Assembly: GCA_965242895.1 (NCBI GenBank)
Contig: OZ251507.1
Span: 2,542,001-2,606,000 of the forward strand
Reading direction: 5' to 3'
DNA length: 64,000 nucleotides
Source: CATQHL01 sp965242895
Lineage (GTDB): Bacteria > Actinomycetota > Acidimicrobiia > Acidimicrobiales > CATQHL01
Shown: piece by piece, positions 11,297 to 20,800 of the stretch
Position numbering within the stretch: position 1 is the first letter of the stretch
Layout: each line of letters starts with the position of its first letter
Translations under genes and position numbers: made by a program
Notes under the pieces: model-generated
Database searches by the model: none
What the model was told of the DNA's origin: nothing
What the model saw: only the letters and a program-made list of their open reading frames with translations

Positions 11297-14200
11297 CTAG
11301 TTGGGGTGGGGGTGTCTTTTTGTGGGTGGTGGCCGTTGTGGGGGAGGTGCCGGCGGGAGAAGTGGTGGTGTGGGTGGTGGTCGTTGTGGGGGAGGCGTCG
11401 GCGGGGAAGGGGGCGTCGGGGGAGAGGGAGGTGTTGGCGGGGAGGGGGGCGTGGGGCGGGTTTGGGTTGTCCAGTTGCGGTTTTCGGGTGAGTAGGTGAG
11501 TTGTTGGTTGTTGTTGTGCAGCCATCGGTGGTGGTGCCCGCAGATGGCTGCGAGGTTCTCTATGTCGGTCGTCCCTCCCTGGGTGTTCCATTCTTGTATG
11601 TGGTGGATTTCGCATAGGTGCATGGGCGCTTCGCAGAGTACGCAGCCTCCGTCGCGTATTGCGACGGCTAGGCGTTGGTGGTCGTTGGCTAGTCGTCTGC
11701 TGCGTCTGAGCCAGAGGGGCTGCCCTTTGCCTCCGAAGATGATTGATGAGAGTTCGGTGTCTGGGCTGAGTTCTGCGAGGATGTCTGGGGGCACCGGCCC
11801 GGTTCCGAGGATTTCGCATCGCCCGTCGGGGTTGGTGCCGTCGAGGACGCCGATGTCGGCGATTACCACTAGTTGGGCGGCGTCCTTCGCCTTAACCCAC
11901 TTACGCTCACCCTCCCGATCCCCGTTATTCGGGGCGTGTTCACCAGGGGCGGTCGGCCCGTTACCGGGCATGAGCGGTAAGGCGTCTGGATCCTGGCCTG
12001 TCCCTGGCTCTGGGTCGTCAACGCCCCGCCTGTTCTTGGGCATGAGCGGCGTGTCGTCTAGACCTCTGCTGCCGTTGTCGTCTAGACCTCTGCTGCCGTT
12101 GTCGTCTAGACCCTTGCTGCCGTTGTCGTCTAGACCCCTGCTGTTGTCGTCGCCTGGTGCTCGGTTGTTCTGACCGGGTTCGCTCTCAGTGTGCACAGGA
12201 TGTGCGCCGCCGTCGGTGCCGCCGAGTTCGGCGTTCCTCGCGCCTGGGTGCGTATTTTCGGCTTCGGCTGAGTGCGATCTCTTGCTGTTGTCGCTCGACG
12301 CTTTGCCGTTTGGATTAAGTACGCCCTCAGCACGACCTGGATGCGTGTTTCCGGTTTCGCAGGTGCGTGCGTCCCCTGTCCCGTTCGAGTGTGACCGCCG
12401 AGCGGGGTCGCTAGCGTGCGGCTGCCGGGCAGTCTCCCTTCCGTGTGCTTCTTGCTCGGGGATTCTTGAACGCTGCCGGCGGTCGGGATGCTCTGCTTTC
12501 GCCCCCCGGTCGAAATGCCCCGCTTGCGTCTGCCGGTCGGGGTGTCGTCCCGATTTTGGCTGAGGGTCGGGGGGCATTAGCGCTTGCCGGTCGGGATATC
12601 CCGCTTGCGCTTGCTGATCGGGGCGTCCCACTTGCGCCCGGCGGGAGGGGTGTTCTGGTTGCGTCTGCTGGTCGGAATGCCCCGCTTGCGGCTGAGGGTT
12701 GGGGTGTTCTGGTTGCGGCTGAGGGTTGGGGTGGCCAGCGTGCGCCCGGCGGGAGGGGTGTTCTGCTTGCGTCCGCTGGTTGGAGCGTCCCCCCTGCCCC
12801 CGCCGGGAGGAGCGTCTCCCCTGTGTCCGCTGGTTGGAGCGTCCCCCCTGCGGCCGGCGGGGGGTGTTGCCGGTGTCTGGTTTGTGGGCGGGTGCGGGTT
12901 TTCCTGTGAGGAGTTCGAAGATGGCGTCGCAGCAGCGCTGCTGGAGGGTGCGGCGAGAGTTCGGCTGTCCGTCCTGTCCGCCGTCCTCGCGCCAGAGGGC
13001 GTCAGTGTGACGGTCGACGCTCTGACGGAGGAGGTTGAACGAAATCGGGTCAAACAAGGCGCGCACCACCCCCATCCCAGTGTCGTCCTCGGTGTAGAGC
13101 GAGGCGTGCCGCCGGCGGCGCTGCCAGTTCAGGCGAGCCCGCCCTCGGTCTGGGGAGTTCCTGCCGGCGAAAGAACGCGTTTGCTTGTAATACTGGTCGA
13201 TCGGCGTTTTCTCAGCCGACTTCAGCAGATCCTCGTCGTTGTCCACAGACTTCGCCCCGCATTCAGCGCCTGCGTCAGCTAGCGCCGCGGCGTGTTCGAA
13301 GGTGATCGCCCCCGACCGGAGCTTCTCAGAGGTGTTCGGCATCTCTTCTAGGCGTTTCGCCATGCGCTTGAGGCGGCGGATTTCACGGTTGGCGAGTTTG
13401 GCGCGCCCCCCGAGCAAGTGCACAGCGTCGACTCCCTTGCCGCCTTTGCCGTCTTTGTCCTTGTCCTTCAGGGTGACCGCAGCCACTGAGCGCAGCAAAT
13501 CAGACGTCCGAGAGCGGATGCGCCCGAGCGTCGTCGAGAGCCTCTCTAGCTCGTCGGAGGTCATCTGCTCCGCAGACACCCGCCCGAGAACCTCCAACGC
13601 CAAATTCGCAGCATCCACCCCGGACACAGACGGAAGGACATCTGCCGCGCAGCGAGTTCCCCCAGCCGAAGCAACTCCCCCAGACGCAGGGGCGTCCAGC
13701 GCGGGCGGGAGGGCGCTTCCCCCAGGCGCGAGGGCGTTTGGCGAAGGCGGGAGGGTGTCCGGCGCGGATGGGGGGGCGCCTGGTATGGGTGGGAGGGCAT
13801 CTGGCGCGGGCGGGAGGGCATCCGGTGAAGGTGGGAGGGCGCTTTCCCCAGGCGCGAGGGCGTTTGGCGAAGGCGGGAGGGTGTCCGGCGCGGATGGGGG
13901 GGCGCCTGGTATGGGTGGGAGGGCATCTGGCGCGGGCGGGAGGGCATCCGGTGAAGGTGGGAGGGCGCTTTCCCCAGGCGCGAGGGCGTTTGGCGAAGGC
14001 GGGAGGGTGTCCGGCGCGGATGGGGGGGCGCCTGGTATGGGTGGGAGGGCATCTGGCGCGGGCGGGAGGGCATCCGGTGAAGGTGGGAGGGCGCTTTCCC
14101 TAGGCGCGAGGGCGTTCGGCGAAGGTGCGAGGGCGCCTCCCCCAAACGCGAGAGCATCCGGCGAAGGTGCGAAGGCGCTTCCCCTAGGCGGGAGGGCGTT

Positions 14201-14692
14201 CGGCGAAGGTGCGAGGGCGCTTCCCCCAGACGCAGGGGCATCCGACGCGGATGGGAGGGTGTCTGCTGTTTCCCGTCGAATTCCTCCCCCGAACGAGCGT
14301 CCTCTTTCATGTCTTCCATTCCCGGCGGTATCCGCTGGACGCACTCCGTGGCTTGTTCCACTCCCTGCGTCTTGCTGTGCTTGTTTCGAAGCGAGCGTGC
14401 GGCCGGTTCGAGGATCGGTGTTGGGCGTTTCACCGTCTGGGCTTTGCCGCACATGGTCTTGGCTTCCGTCTCTGTTTGCCCCGCTCTCACGGAGGTCGTC
14501 GCCCGCGTCTGCGCCTTGTCGCACATGGTCTTGGCTTCCGCCTCTGTTTGCCCCGCTCTCACGGAGGTCGTCGCCCGCGTCTGCGCCTTGCCGCACATGG
14601 TCTTGGTTGCCGCGGCTAATGTCCGTCGCAGCGTCGGCCACGTATTTTCTCAGTGGCTGCTCCTTTCCCTGGCAGAGGGGAGTTTTTCTCAT
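11297..14692 (-). CDS. DUF222/HNH endonuclease-type protein, copy 2
   Basis: 1131 residues from the conserved ATG (MRKTPLCQGKEQ); an upstream TTG at 14722 is less likely. Order: a 24-residue-period repeat (QDHVRQGADAGD; residues about 18-80), a long Pro/Ala/Ser-rich region with three 42-residue repeats (14101-13724), the DUF222 core (13600-12880), an Arg/Gln/His-rich linker (HPDRQTQ-like), and a C-terminal HNH nuclease domain (CVLC, CEIHHIQEW, CGHHHRWLHN; about 11690-11520). It ends in a Pro-rich tail. The HNH residues look intact. The family is common in actinobacteria and its function is unproven. It is flanked by repeats shared with copies 1, 3 and 4. Confidence 0.9.
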   Translation of the reverse strand: MRKTPLCQGKEQPLRKYVADAATDISRGNQDHVRQGADAGDDLRESGANRGGSQDHVRQGADAGDDLRESGANRDGSQDHVRQSPDGETPNTDPRTGRTLASKQAQQDAGSGTSHGVRPADTAGNGRHERGRSFGGGIRRETADTLPSASDAPASGGSALAPSPNALPPRGSAFAPSPDALAFGGGALAPSPNALAPRESALPPSPDALPPAPDALPPIPGAPPSAPDTLPPSPNALAPGESALPPSPDALPPAPDALPPIPGAPPSAPDTLPPSPNALAPGESALPPSPDALPPAPDALPPIPGAPPSAPDTLPPSPNALAPGGSALPPALDAPASGGVASAGGTRCAADVLPSVSGVDAANLALEVLGRVSAEQMTSDELERLSTTLGRIRSRTSDLLRSVAAVTLKDKDKDGKGGKGVDAVHLLGGRAKLANREIRRLKRMAKRLEEMPNTSEKLRSGAITFEHAAALADAGAECGAKSVDNDEDLLKSAEKTPIDQYYKQTRSFAGRNSPDRGRARLNWQRRRRHASLYTEDDTGMGVVRALFDPISFNLLRQSVDRHTDALWREDGGQDGQPNSRRTLQQRCCDAIFELLTGKPAPAHKPDTGNTPRRPQGGRSNQRTQGRRSSRRGQGGRSNQRTQAEHPSRRAHAGHPNPQPQPEHPNPQPQAGHSDQQTQPEHPSRRAQVGRPDQQAQAGYPDRQALMPPDPQPKSGRHPDRQTQAGHFDRGAKAEHPDRRQRSRIPEQEAHGRETARQPHASDPARRSHSNGTGDARTCETGNTHPGRAEGVLNPNGKASSDNSKRSHSAEAENTHPGARNAELGGTDGGAHPVHTESEPGQNNRAPGDDNSRGLDDNGSKGLDDNGSRGLDDNGSRGLDDTPLMPKNRRGVDDPEPGTGQDPDALPLMPGNGPTAPGEHAPNNGDREGERKWVKAKDAAQLVVIADIGVLDGTNPDGRCEILGTGPVPPDILAELSPDTELSSIIFGGKGQPLWLRRSRRLANDHQRLAVAIRDGGCVLCEAPMHLCEIHHIQEWNTQGGTTDIENLAAICGHHHRWLHNNNQQLTYSPENRNWTTQTRPTPPSPPTPPSPPTPPSPPTPPPQRPPPTPPLLPPAPPPQRPPPTKRHPHPN
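13724..14101 (-). repeat. Three tandem 126-bp repeats in DUF222 copy 2
   Basis: Units start at 13724, 13850 and 13976 and are almost identical. Each encodes 42 Pro/Ala-rich residues (ALPPIPGAPPSAPDTLPP-type). The length stays a multiple of three, so copy-number change would vary protein length without breaking the frame. Confidence 0.85.
14451..14640. repeat. 72-bp tandem repeat in the N-terminus of DUF222 copy 2
   Basis: ACATGGTCTTGG recurs at 14451, 14523 and 14595, exactly 72 bp apart. Both halves of the unit are conserved here. It is homologous to the array at 15600-15880, where one insert has been replaced. Confidence 0.8.
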
Positions 14693-14974
14693 GATTCCAA
14701 GAATAGCAGGGGGGTATGACAATGATAGATACTCACATGAATAGCTTTGGAATCTTTAAAACACTGAAAAGACAAATAATGGTGAGAAAATATTTGTATG
14801 TAGACAGAAACCGGCACAGATACTGTCGACGAGGCTGTGTCGGGGGAGCGCGACCTGCCCGAGTAGACCTTGAGAGAGGCAGAGTTATTGCAGTTATTGC
14901 AAGATCTGGAGTTCGTCTGTGGTTATTCCTAGGAGGATGCTGGCGTCGGAGGATGCTGGCGTCGACTTGAGAGA

Positions 14975-15214
14975 GGCAGAGTTATTGCAAGATCTGGAGG
15001 TTATTGCAAGGATTTTAAGCTCGGCGGGGGTCATCAGTCCCGCCAGGCAGAGTTATTGCAAGATCTGGAGGTTATTGCAAGCCAAGTCGAAGCGAAGAAG
15101 GAACGGGATACAAAGGTGGCAGAGTTATTGCAAGATCTGGAGGTTATTGCAAGGTGAAGCGTGAAACCCTTGCTGAAACCGCTAAAGCGGGCAGAGTTGC
15201 TGCAAGATCTGGAG
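14975..15214. CRISPR. CRISPR-like array (three 36-bp repeats plus degenerate fourth), no cas genes
   Basis: Repeats at 14975-15010, 15046-15081 and 15118-15153 are identical (36 bp, core AGTTATTGCAAGATCTGGAG). A degenerate fourth copy starts at 15190. Spacers are 35, 36 and 36 bp (15011-15045, 15082-15117, 15154-15189) and mutually unrelated. A degenerate copy also lies at 14878-14910. Against a true array: no cas gene in the window, the repeat itself contains a duplicated TTATTGCAAG, copies 2-4 also read as a 24-residue-period peptide (AELLQDLEVIA), and arrays of the same geometry with different repeats occur elsewhere here. It is labelled CRISPR for geometry only. Confidence 0.3.
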
Positions 15215-15599
15215 CCCAAGCCTGAGCGGGCGCCTAGCCCAGCCGAGCCTCCACGCCCTCCACGCCCTCCACTCCCAACGGCATCCAATGGACGCACTCC
15301 GCTGGTCAACCCACCCGAATCCGACCCTCTAACCTTCCCGGAACCGTCGGCGGCGTCTTGTGAAACCGGAACTGCGGGGTTCGCCCGCCGGTCGACATCG
15401 ACTCTTGCCCCTCGACTCTCAGCGGTGTCTATCAGATGTGGGGTTGCGGGGTTCGTGCTCCGGTCGAAGTTGGATGCAGGTCGATGCAGGTCGTCGACTC
15501 TTAGTGGCGTCTGCTGGATGCGCTGCGTTAGTCGCTCCACCACCGGCGCCTTGCTGTGCTTGTTTCGGGGCGAGCGTGCGGCCGGTTCGAGGATCGGTG

Positions 15600-15880
15600 T
15601 TGGGCGTTTCACCGTCTGGGCTTGCTGTGCATGGTCTTGGTTGCCGTCTCTGTTTGCCCCGCGTTCACGGAGGTCGTCGCCCGCGTCTGGGCCTTGCTGT
15701 GTATGGTCTTGGCTTCCGCCTCTGTTTCCCGAAAGTGAACGGCAAGTCCACTTCTACAAGTCAATTGCTGCACATGGTCTTGGTTGTCGCCTCTGTTTGT
15801 CTCGCGTTCACGGAGGTCGTCGCCCGCGTCTGGGCCTTGCTGCACATGGGCTTGGCTGCGCGGCTGATGTCCGTCGCAGC
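15600..15880. repeat. Array of four about 36-bp repeats with one divergent insert
   Basis: The repeat core ATGGTCTTGG recurs at 15631, 15703, 15774 and (as ATGGGCTTGG) 15846: periods 72, 71 and 72. Inserts 1 and 3 share TTCACGGAGGTCGTCGCCCG. Insert 2 (about 15729-15765, containing AAAGTGAACGGCAAGTCC) is wholly different. Confidence 0.75.
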
Positions 15881-15940
15881 GTCGGTCACGTATTTTCTCA
15901 GTGGCTGCTCCTTTCCCTGGTAGAGGGGAGTTTTTCTCAT
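15761..15940 (-). pseudogene. Truncated duplicate of the DUF222 gene 5' end
   Basis: Starts with the conserved MRKTPLYQGKEQPLRKYV and stops after 59 codons inside the 72-bp repeat array. No DUF222 core follows in this frame. Partner of the intact start at 14692. Confidence 0.45.
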
Positions 15941-16372
15941 AATTCTAAGAGTAGCAAGGGGGTGTGACAATGATAGATGCTCACAGAACTGCTTTGAAAA
16001 CTTGAAAATACTTTAAAATAGATAATGTTAGGAAGACATCTGTATATAGACAGAATATATAGACAGAAACCTGCATTTGTTCACGTGGCTTCGCTGAGGG
16101 ATGCTCCGGTGGTAAATCCGCACAGAAACATATAGACAGAAACCTGCTTTTGTCCACCACTAGCTGATGTTACAGATGGCAGGGTGCTGAAGACAGAAGA
16201 TATTTGTATATAGACAGAAACCTGTGCAGAGCCCAGGTTGACGAGGTTGCGCCGGGGGAGACCGACCCGTTCGACCCTCCGAACAGACCTTGACCGAGGC
16301 GGAGTTATGACTCGACCCTGAGTCCAAGCCAGGACAGGGAACCAGGCCAGACGAGCCTGACGGCCGGTCGGA

Positions 16373-16711
16373 GGCAGAGACACGGGAGGTGGGGAGGGGG
16401 GGGACATCGAGGAGTTTCTGGCAACATCTGGTGGGAGCTATCCCTGCAGGCAAGCGGGGCGAGACACGGGAGGGGGACATCGAGAGTTTCTGGGCGTCAA
16501 TGCTGCCGATGCGGGGCGTCAGCACTACGGCAGACACACGGGAGGGGGACATCGAGAGTTTCTGGCCGGAGTCGGTCAACTAGTAGCCCGCACGCCGCCG
16601 AGCGGAGACATGGGAGGGGGACATCGAGGAGTTTCTGGCAACATCTGGTGGGAGCTATCCCTGCAGGCAAGCGGGGTGGACACACGGGAGGGGAACATCG
16701 AGGAGTTTTGG
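16373..16711. repeat. Array of five about 34-36-bp repeats with about 38-bp inserts
   Basis: ACATCGAG cores lie at 16404, 16477, 16549, 16621 and 16695 (periods 73, 72, 72, 74), within GACACGGGAGGGGGACATCG-type repeats. Inserts 1 and 4 are near-identical (CAACATCTGGTGGGAGC); inserts 2 and 3 are unrelated to them and to each other. The repeat matches single dispersed copies near 3545, 30470 and 38780. Confidence 0.75.
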
Positions 16712-17096
16712 GGCTCAGGCCGAACGGGTCTGACGGCGAGTCACGGTCTGAGTCTGAGCACAGTCTGAGCAAGTCTGAGCACAAGTCACATTCTGATCGC
16801 GAGTCGGAGACTGGTGGTCAGTTCGAGTCTGATCCGGATGGTCGGTCGGAGCTTGAGGCAGCAGGGCGACGGCGAGCCCGTCCGGATGTCACAGTCTGAT
16901 GATGGAGAGTTTGTCCGGATGTCACAGTCTGATCCTGAGGGCGAGTTTAGTGTCTGTTTCTGTGGGGGAGTCGAGGACTGATATCTGGTCATTGGCTAGG
17001 GCAACTGGAGTGGGTGTGAAGAGTGGCCGTCCTCGCCTGGCGTCCTCGGTGCTGCTAGTAACGCTCCCTCAAGTGCTGGAGTGGGTGTGAAGGGTG

Positions 17097-17230
17097 GCCG
17101 TCCTCGCCTGGCGTCGGCTCCTCTCGCCACTCGAGTGAGTTCATTGCTGCGCTTCGGGATGAACTCCCGCCAACTATCAAGCTCCTGCAGTCCGGCCACA
17201 TTGCTCCCGTCGATTTGCCGCAGTCGGCGG
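17097..17230 (+). pseudogene. Methylase fragment
   Basis: Reads RPRLASAPLATR, then after a 1-bp slip the EFIAALRDELPP-type block and the IAPVDLPQS block, collinear with methylase A at 8780-8910. A partial tandem duplicate of its first about 30 bp precedes it (about 17020). It is the right-hand end of composite region 2. Confidence 0.7.
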
Positions 17231-17640
17231 GAGCGCCCCGCCTGCCGCCGCCCGCTCCCGCCCCCGCCACCCCCCGTCGAGGAGTTTCCGCCCCCCAGAT
17301 CGGGCGCAAGCGCACCCCCCAGCACCGCCCGCCCCCGTCGCCCCTCGTCGAGGAGTTTCCGACCAAAGCGCCGGCGCAATCTTCAAGACCTCATCGGCCA
17401 GGTGGCCAACGGCTAGGCAGCCGACGTGAGCGCTCGCCTGTCCCTCCAGCGTCCCCGTCCGTCCCGTCAGCGCTCCCGCCCCGAGCGCCCCGCCCGCCCG
17501 CCGTCCCGAGTCGCCCCGCCCCGCTCCCGCCCGCCGCCCCCCGTCGAGGAGTTTTCGCCAAAACGCCCGCCTCGCTACTTTGCTGTCGCATCCAACCTCT
17601 TAACATGTTTGTAATGAACTGCCCCCAACTCAGGATCAGA

Positions 17641-17822
17641 CGCTGAATGCGAATGCGAATGCGCTTACGCTTGCGCTTGCGCTCGCACGCCGCCCCCCAC
17701 CCAACCCAGCAGAATCCGCCGAGCATGATCCAATCCGCCGAGCATGATCCAATCCGCCGAGCATGATCCAATCCGCCGAGCATGCCCCAACATGACCCCG
17801 AGCATGATCCAATCCCCCAATC
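17641..17822 (+). promoter_or_regulatory. Short tandem repeats upstream of the helicase
   Basis: Hexamer-like GCGAAT/CGCTTG repeats (17645-17690) are followed by a 19-bp tandem repeat (CATGATCCAATCCGCCGAG, four to five copies, 17718-17822) that abuts the helicase ATG. Each unit contains an ATG, and 19 is not a multiple of three, so unit gain or loss would change frame and spacing of upstream starts. No clear Shine-Dalgarno site or promoter was recognised; a role in expression control is inference. Confidence 0.45.
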
Positions 17823-20800
17823 ATGACCCAGCCCCTCACATTCGCTGACATCATCGCAGGCACTCGTCTCACCGGCGTTATCGCCGGCGACGGGGCTGCG
17901 GGCGTAGTCGAAGTCTTGGGATGCAGAGCTCACGGCGGAAACAAGGCCACGCTCACCTACCGCACCAGCGGCGGCCAGCTCGAGGAGCGCCTCGTCACCG
18001 CAGACGACCTGGCCGGCTTCGCCATAGCCCCCAGGCAGCGCTGGAGTTTCGACGCCGACGGGGAGCACTTCAAGCTGGCGTCGGAGGCCCGCCGGATGCT
18101 CTATGCGCATCTGTCCGACCCTTTCGCAGCCGTGGACACCTCCAACATCGACCCCTATCCGCACCAGATCGAAGCCGTATACAAACGCCTGCTCATACAA
18201 AAGCCGCTGCGGTTCGTCCTCGCCGACGACCCCGGCGCCGGCAAGACCATCATGTCCGGCCTGTTCATACGTGAGCTCATGCTGCGCGGCGACGCTGAGC
18301 GCACCCTCATCGTGGCGCCGGGCAGTCTCGTGGAGCAGTGGCAGGACGAACTCTGGGACAAGTTCGGCCTCAAGTTCGAGTTAATGTCGAGAGCGGCAGT
18401 GGAAGATTCCATGGCGGGAAACCCGTTCCTTGAGAAACCCCTGCTCATCGCTCGCCTAGACCAACTCTCCCGCGCCGAAGACCTTAAAGCCAAGCTCAAG
18501 GCGTCGGACTGGGATCTCGTGATCATCGACGAGGCGCACAAGATGTCGGCACGCCCCTACGGCAAAAAAATCAACAAGACAGGGCGCTTCCGGCTAGGCG
18601 AGTTGCTGCACACGCTGACGCGGCACCTCCTCTTGCTCACCGCCACCCCGCACAACGGACGCAACGAAGACTTCCTGGCCTTCATGACGCTCGTAGACCC
18701 TGACCGGTTTTCCTGCACTATCCGCAGCGGCAAGCCGGTAGAGGTGCCGGACACTTCAGACGTGATGCGCCGCCTGGTGAAGGAAAACCTGCTCACCTTT
18801 GAGGGAAAGCCGCTCTTCCCGAAGCGTTTTGCTGAGACCCTCAACTTTGAGCTTTCAGAGGAGGAGATGGGGTTGTATGAGGCCGTGACGCGCTACGTCC
18901 GGTCTGGGATGAACCGCGCTCAGCAAATGCAGGCGGAAGGCGACAAGAAGAGGGGCCTCATCGTCGGCTTCGCCCTAGCTGGCCTCCAGAGAAGGTTGGC
19001 CTCATCGCCTGCCGCTATCTACCACTCTCTGCGGCGTCGCCGTGAGCGTCTGAGCGAGCAAGCCAAGAAGCTGCGGGAATTGTCCAAGAGCGGCGAGCAA
19101 ATCTCCCTATTCGAACTTCCCGAAGGCATCAAGCCCCAGGATCTCCGAGACTTTGACTATGACGACTACGACTACGACTTCCTGGAAAGTCTCGAGGACG
19201 CTGTCATCGACTCAGCCACGGCGTCAGCCACTGCCGAAGAAATCGAAGCGGAGGCGTTAGAGGTCAAGATGCTGTTGGGACGGGCTGAAAAAGTGCTCAA
19301 GAGCCGCACAGACACCAAGTGGACGGAATTGCGGCAGTTGCTGCGAACCGGACGCTTTCTGAGCCGCAGCGCCCGCAGTTCCAGCAGCGTCCGCAGCGGC
19401 GGCGGCAACAGCGCCCGCAGTGGCAGCAGCGGCGACGACAGCAAGCTCATCGTCTTCACCGAATACAAGGACACTCTCGAGTACGTCGCAGGTCGGATAC
19501 GGGAGGAAATTGGCCGCCCCGAGGCCGTGGCCGTCATTCACGGCGGGATCAAGCGGCACGACCGCAGACGCATCCAGGACATGTTCATGGTCGACCCGAC
19601 GGTCAGGGTTCTAGCAGCCACCGACGCTGCGGGAGAGGGCGTGAACCTTCAGGTAGCGAATTTGATGGTCAACTACGACCTGCCCTGGAACCCGAACCGC
19701 ATCGAGCAGCGCTTCGGTCGCATTCACCGCATCGGGCAGGTGCGCCCCTGCCACCTCTGGAACATGGTCGCTCACGAAACCCGTGAGGGCAAGGTGTTCG
19801 CCCGGCTCTTTCAGAAAATCGAGGAGCAGAAGAGGGTCTACGGCGAGCAGGTCTACGACGTGCTAGGCGACTCGCACATCAACACGTCGCTGCGCGAGCT
19901 TCTGATGCGCTCCATTCAGGAGGACTCCGACCCTGCCCACGTCGAATACATGAATCAGGTCATCAACGAGGAGATCGGCGTTCAGCTAGGAAAGGTGCTA
20001 GAGGAGCGTGCGTTGGTGAGCGGCCTCTCAGATGGTGACAGCAACGAGGAGATTCGCGACCTGATGGAGCGTTCGAGGGCGCAAAAGCTTCAGCCGTGGT
20101 TCGTGGAGGCGTTCTTCTCGGCGGCTCTGAAAGGCTACGGGGGGCGCATCGTCAGTCGGGAGAGGGGCCGCTATGAGATCACCAGAGTTCCGGCTTCGGT
20201 GAGGCGAGTTGCAGGCGACAACGCCCTAGGCCCTGTTTTCGAGCGCTACAGCAGAGTCACTTTCGATAAGGCTTACGTCAAACCTCAAGTTGATGGTGAG
20301 GGCGCTCGAGGATCGTTCAGGAGCGCTGGGTTGAGCGTCGCCGGGGGAGCCGGGGGAGGCGGGGGAGCCGCAGGCGTCGGGGGAGCAGCGGGCGTCGCGG
20401 GCGCCGCGGGAGCCGCGCGGAAGGACGGCGGCGCAGGAGCCGTGGGAGCCGCAGGCGCAGCGGGCGTCGAGCGGAAGGGCGTCGCGGGCGGCGTCGCGGG
20501 CGTCGCGGCAGCCGGGAAACTCGAGCGCGCCGAGTTGATTTCACCTGGCACCGCCTTGTTGTCTGCGCTCGTGACCAAGGTGCTCTCCGACCACAGGCAG
20601 ACGCTGGAGCAAGGGGCCGTCCTGATCGACCCAGACGCATCTTCGCCAAACCCCCGCCTCTTGGTTTACCTCGACCATAAGATCACCGACGGACGTCGGG
20701 TGAACGGGCTCGGGCAGCAGGGGCAGCATGGACAGCACGGGCGCGGACAGGGCGGGCGCGGACAAGGCGGGCGCGGGCAGCGCGGACAGGGCGGGCAGCC

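Larger units (their letters stand above)
14693..17640. other. Gene-poor composite repeat region 2
   Basis: No intact gene is supported. In order: the DUF222 5' module (to about 14835), an array with 36-bp repeats (14975-15214), a truncated DUF222 5' copy with its own array (15600-15940), a second 5' module (to about 16075), two short repeats of the 'TATAGACAGAAACCTGC' motif (16050-16220), the GACATCGAGGAGTTTCTGG array (16373-16711), an acidic-coding repeat (about 16790-16980), a methylase fragment (17097-17230), and CG-rich low complexity carrying GTCGAGGAGTTT motifs (17240-17560). Confidence 0.6.

Noticed and set aside
11496..12173. Plus-strand ORF MSCWLLLCSHRWW..., repeated at 26792 and 35642
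   Set aside because: Antisense shadow of the conserved HNH domain; it repeats only because the three HNH domains are paralogous.
13239..14744. A 501-codon plus-strand ORF antisense to DUF222 copy 2
   Set aside because: It mirrors the minus-strand Pro/Ala repeats (reading as Gly/Arg-rich), has no recognisable domain, and the minus-strand frame carries the DUF222 and HNH motifs.
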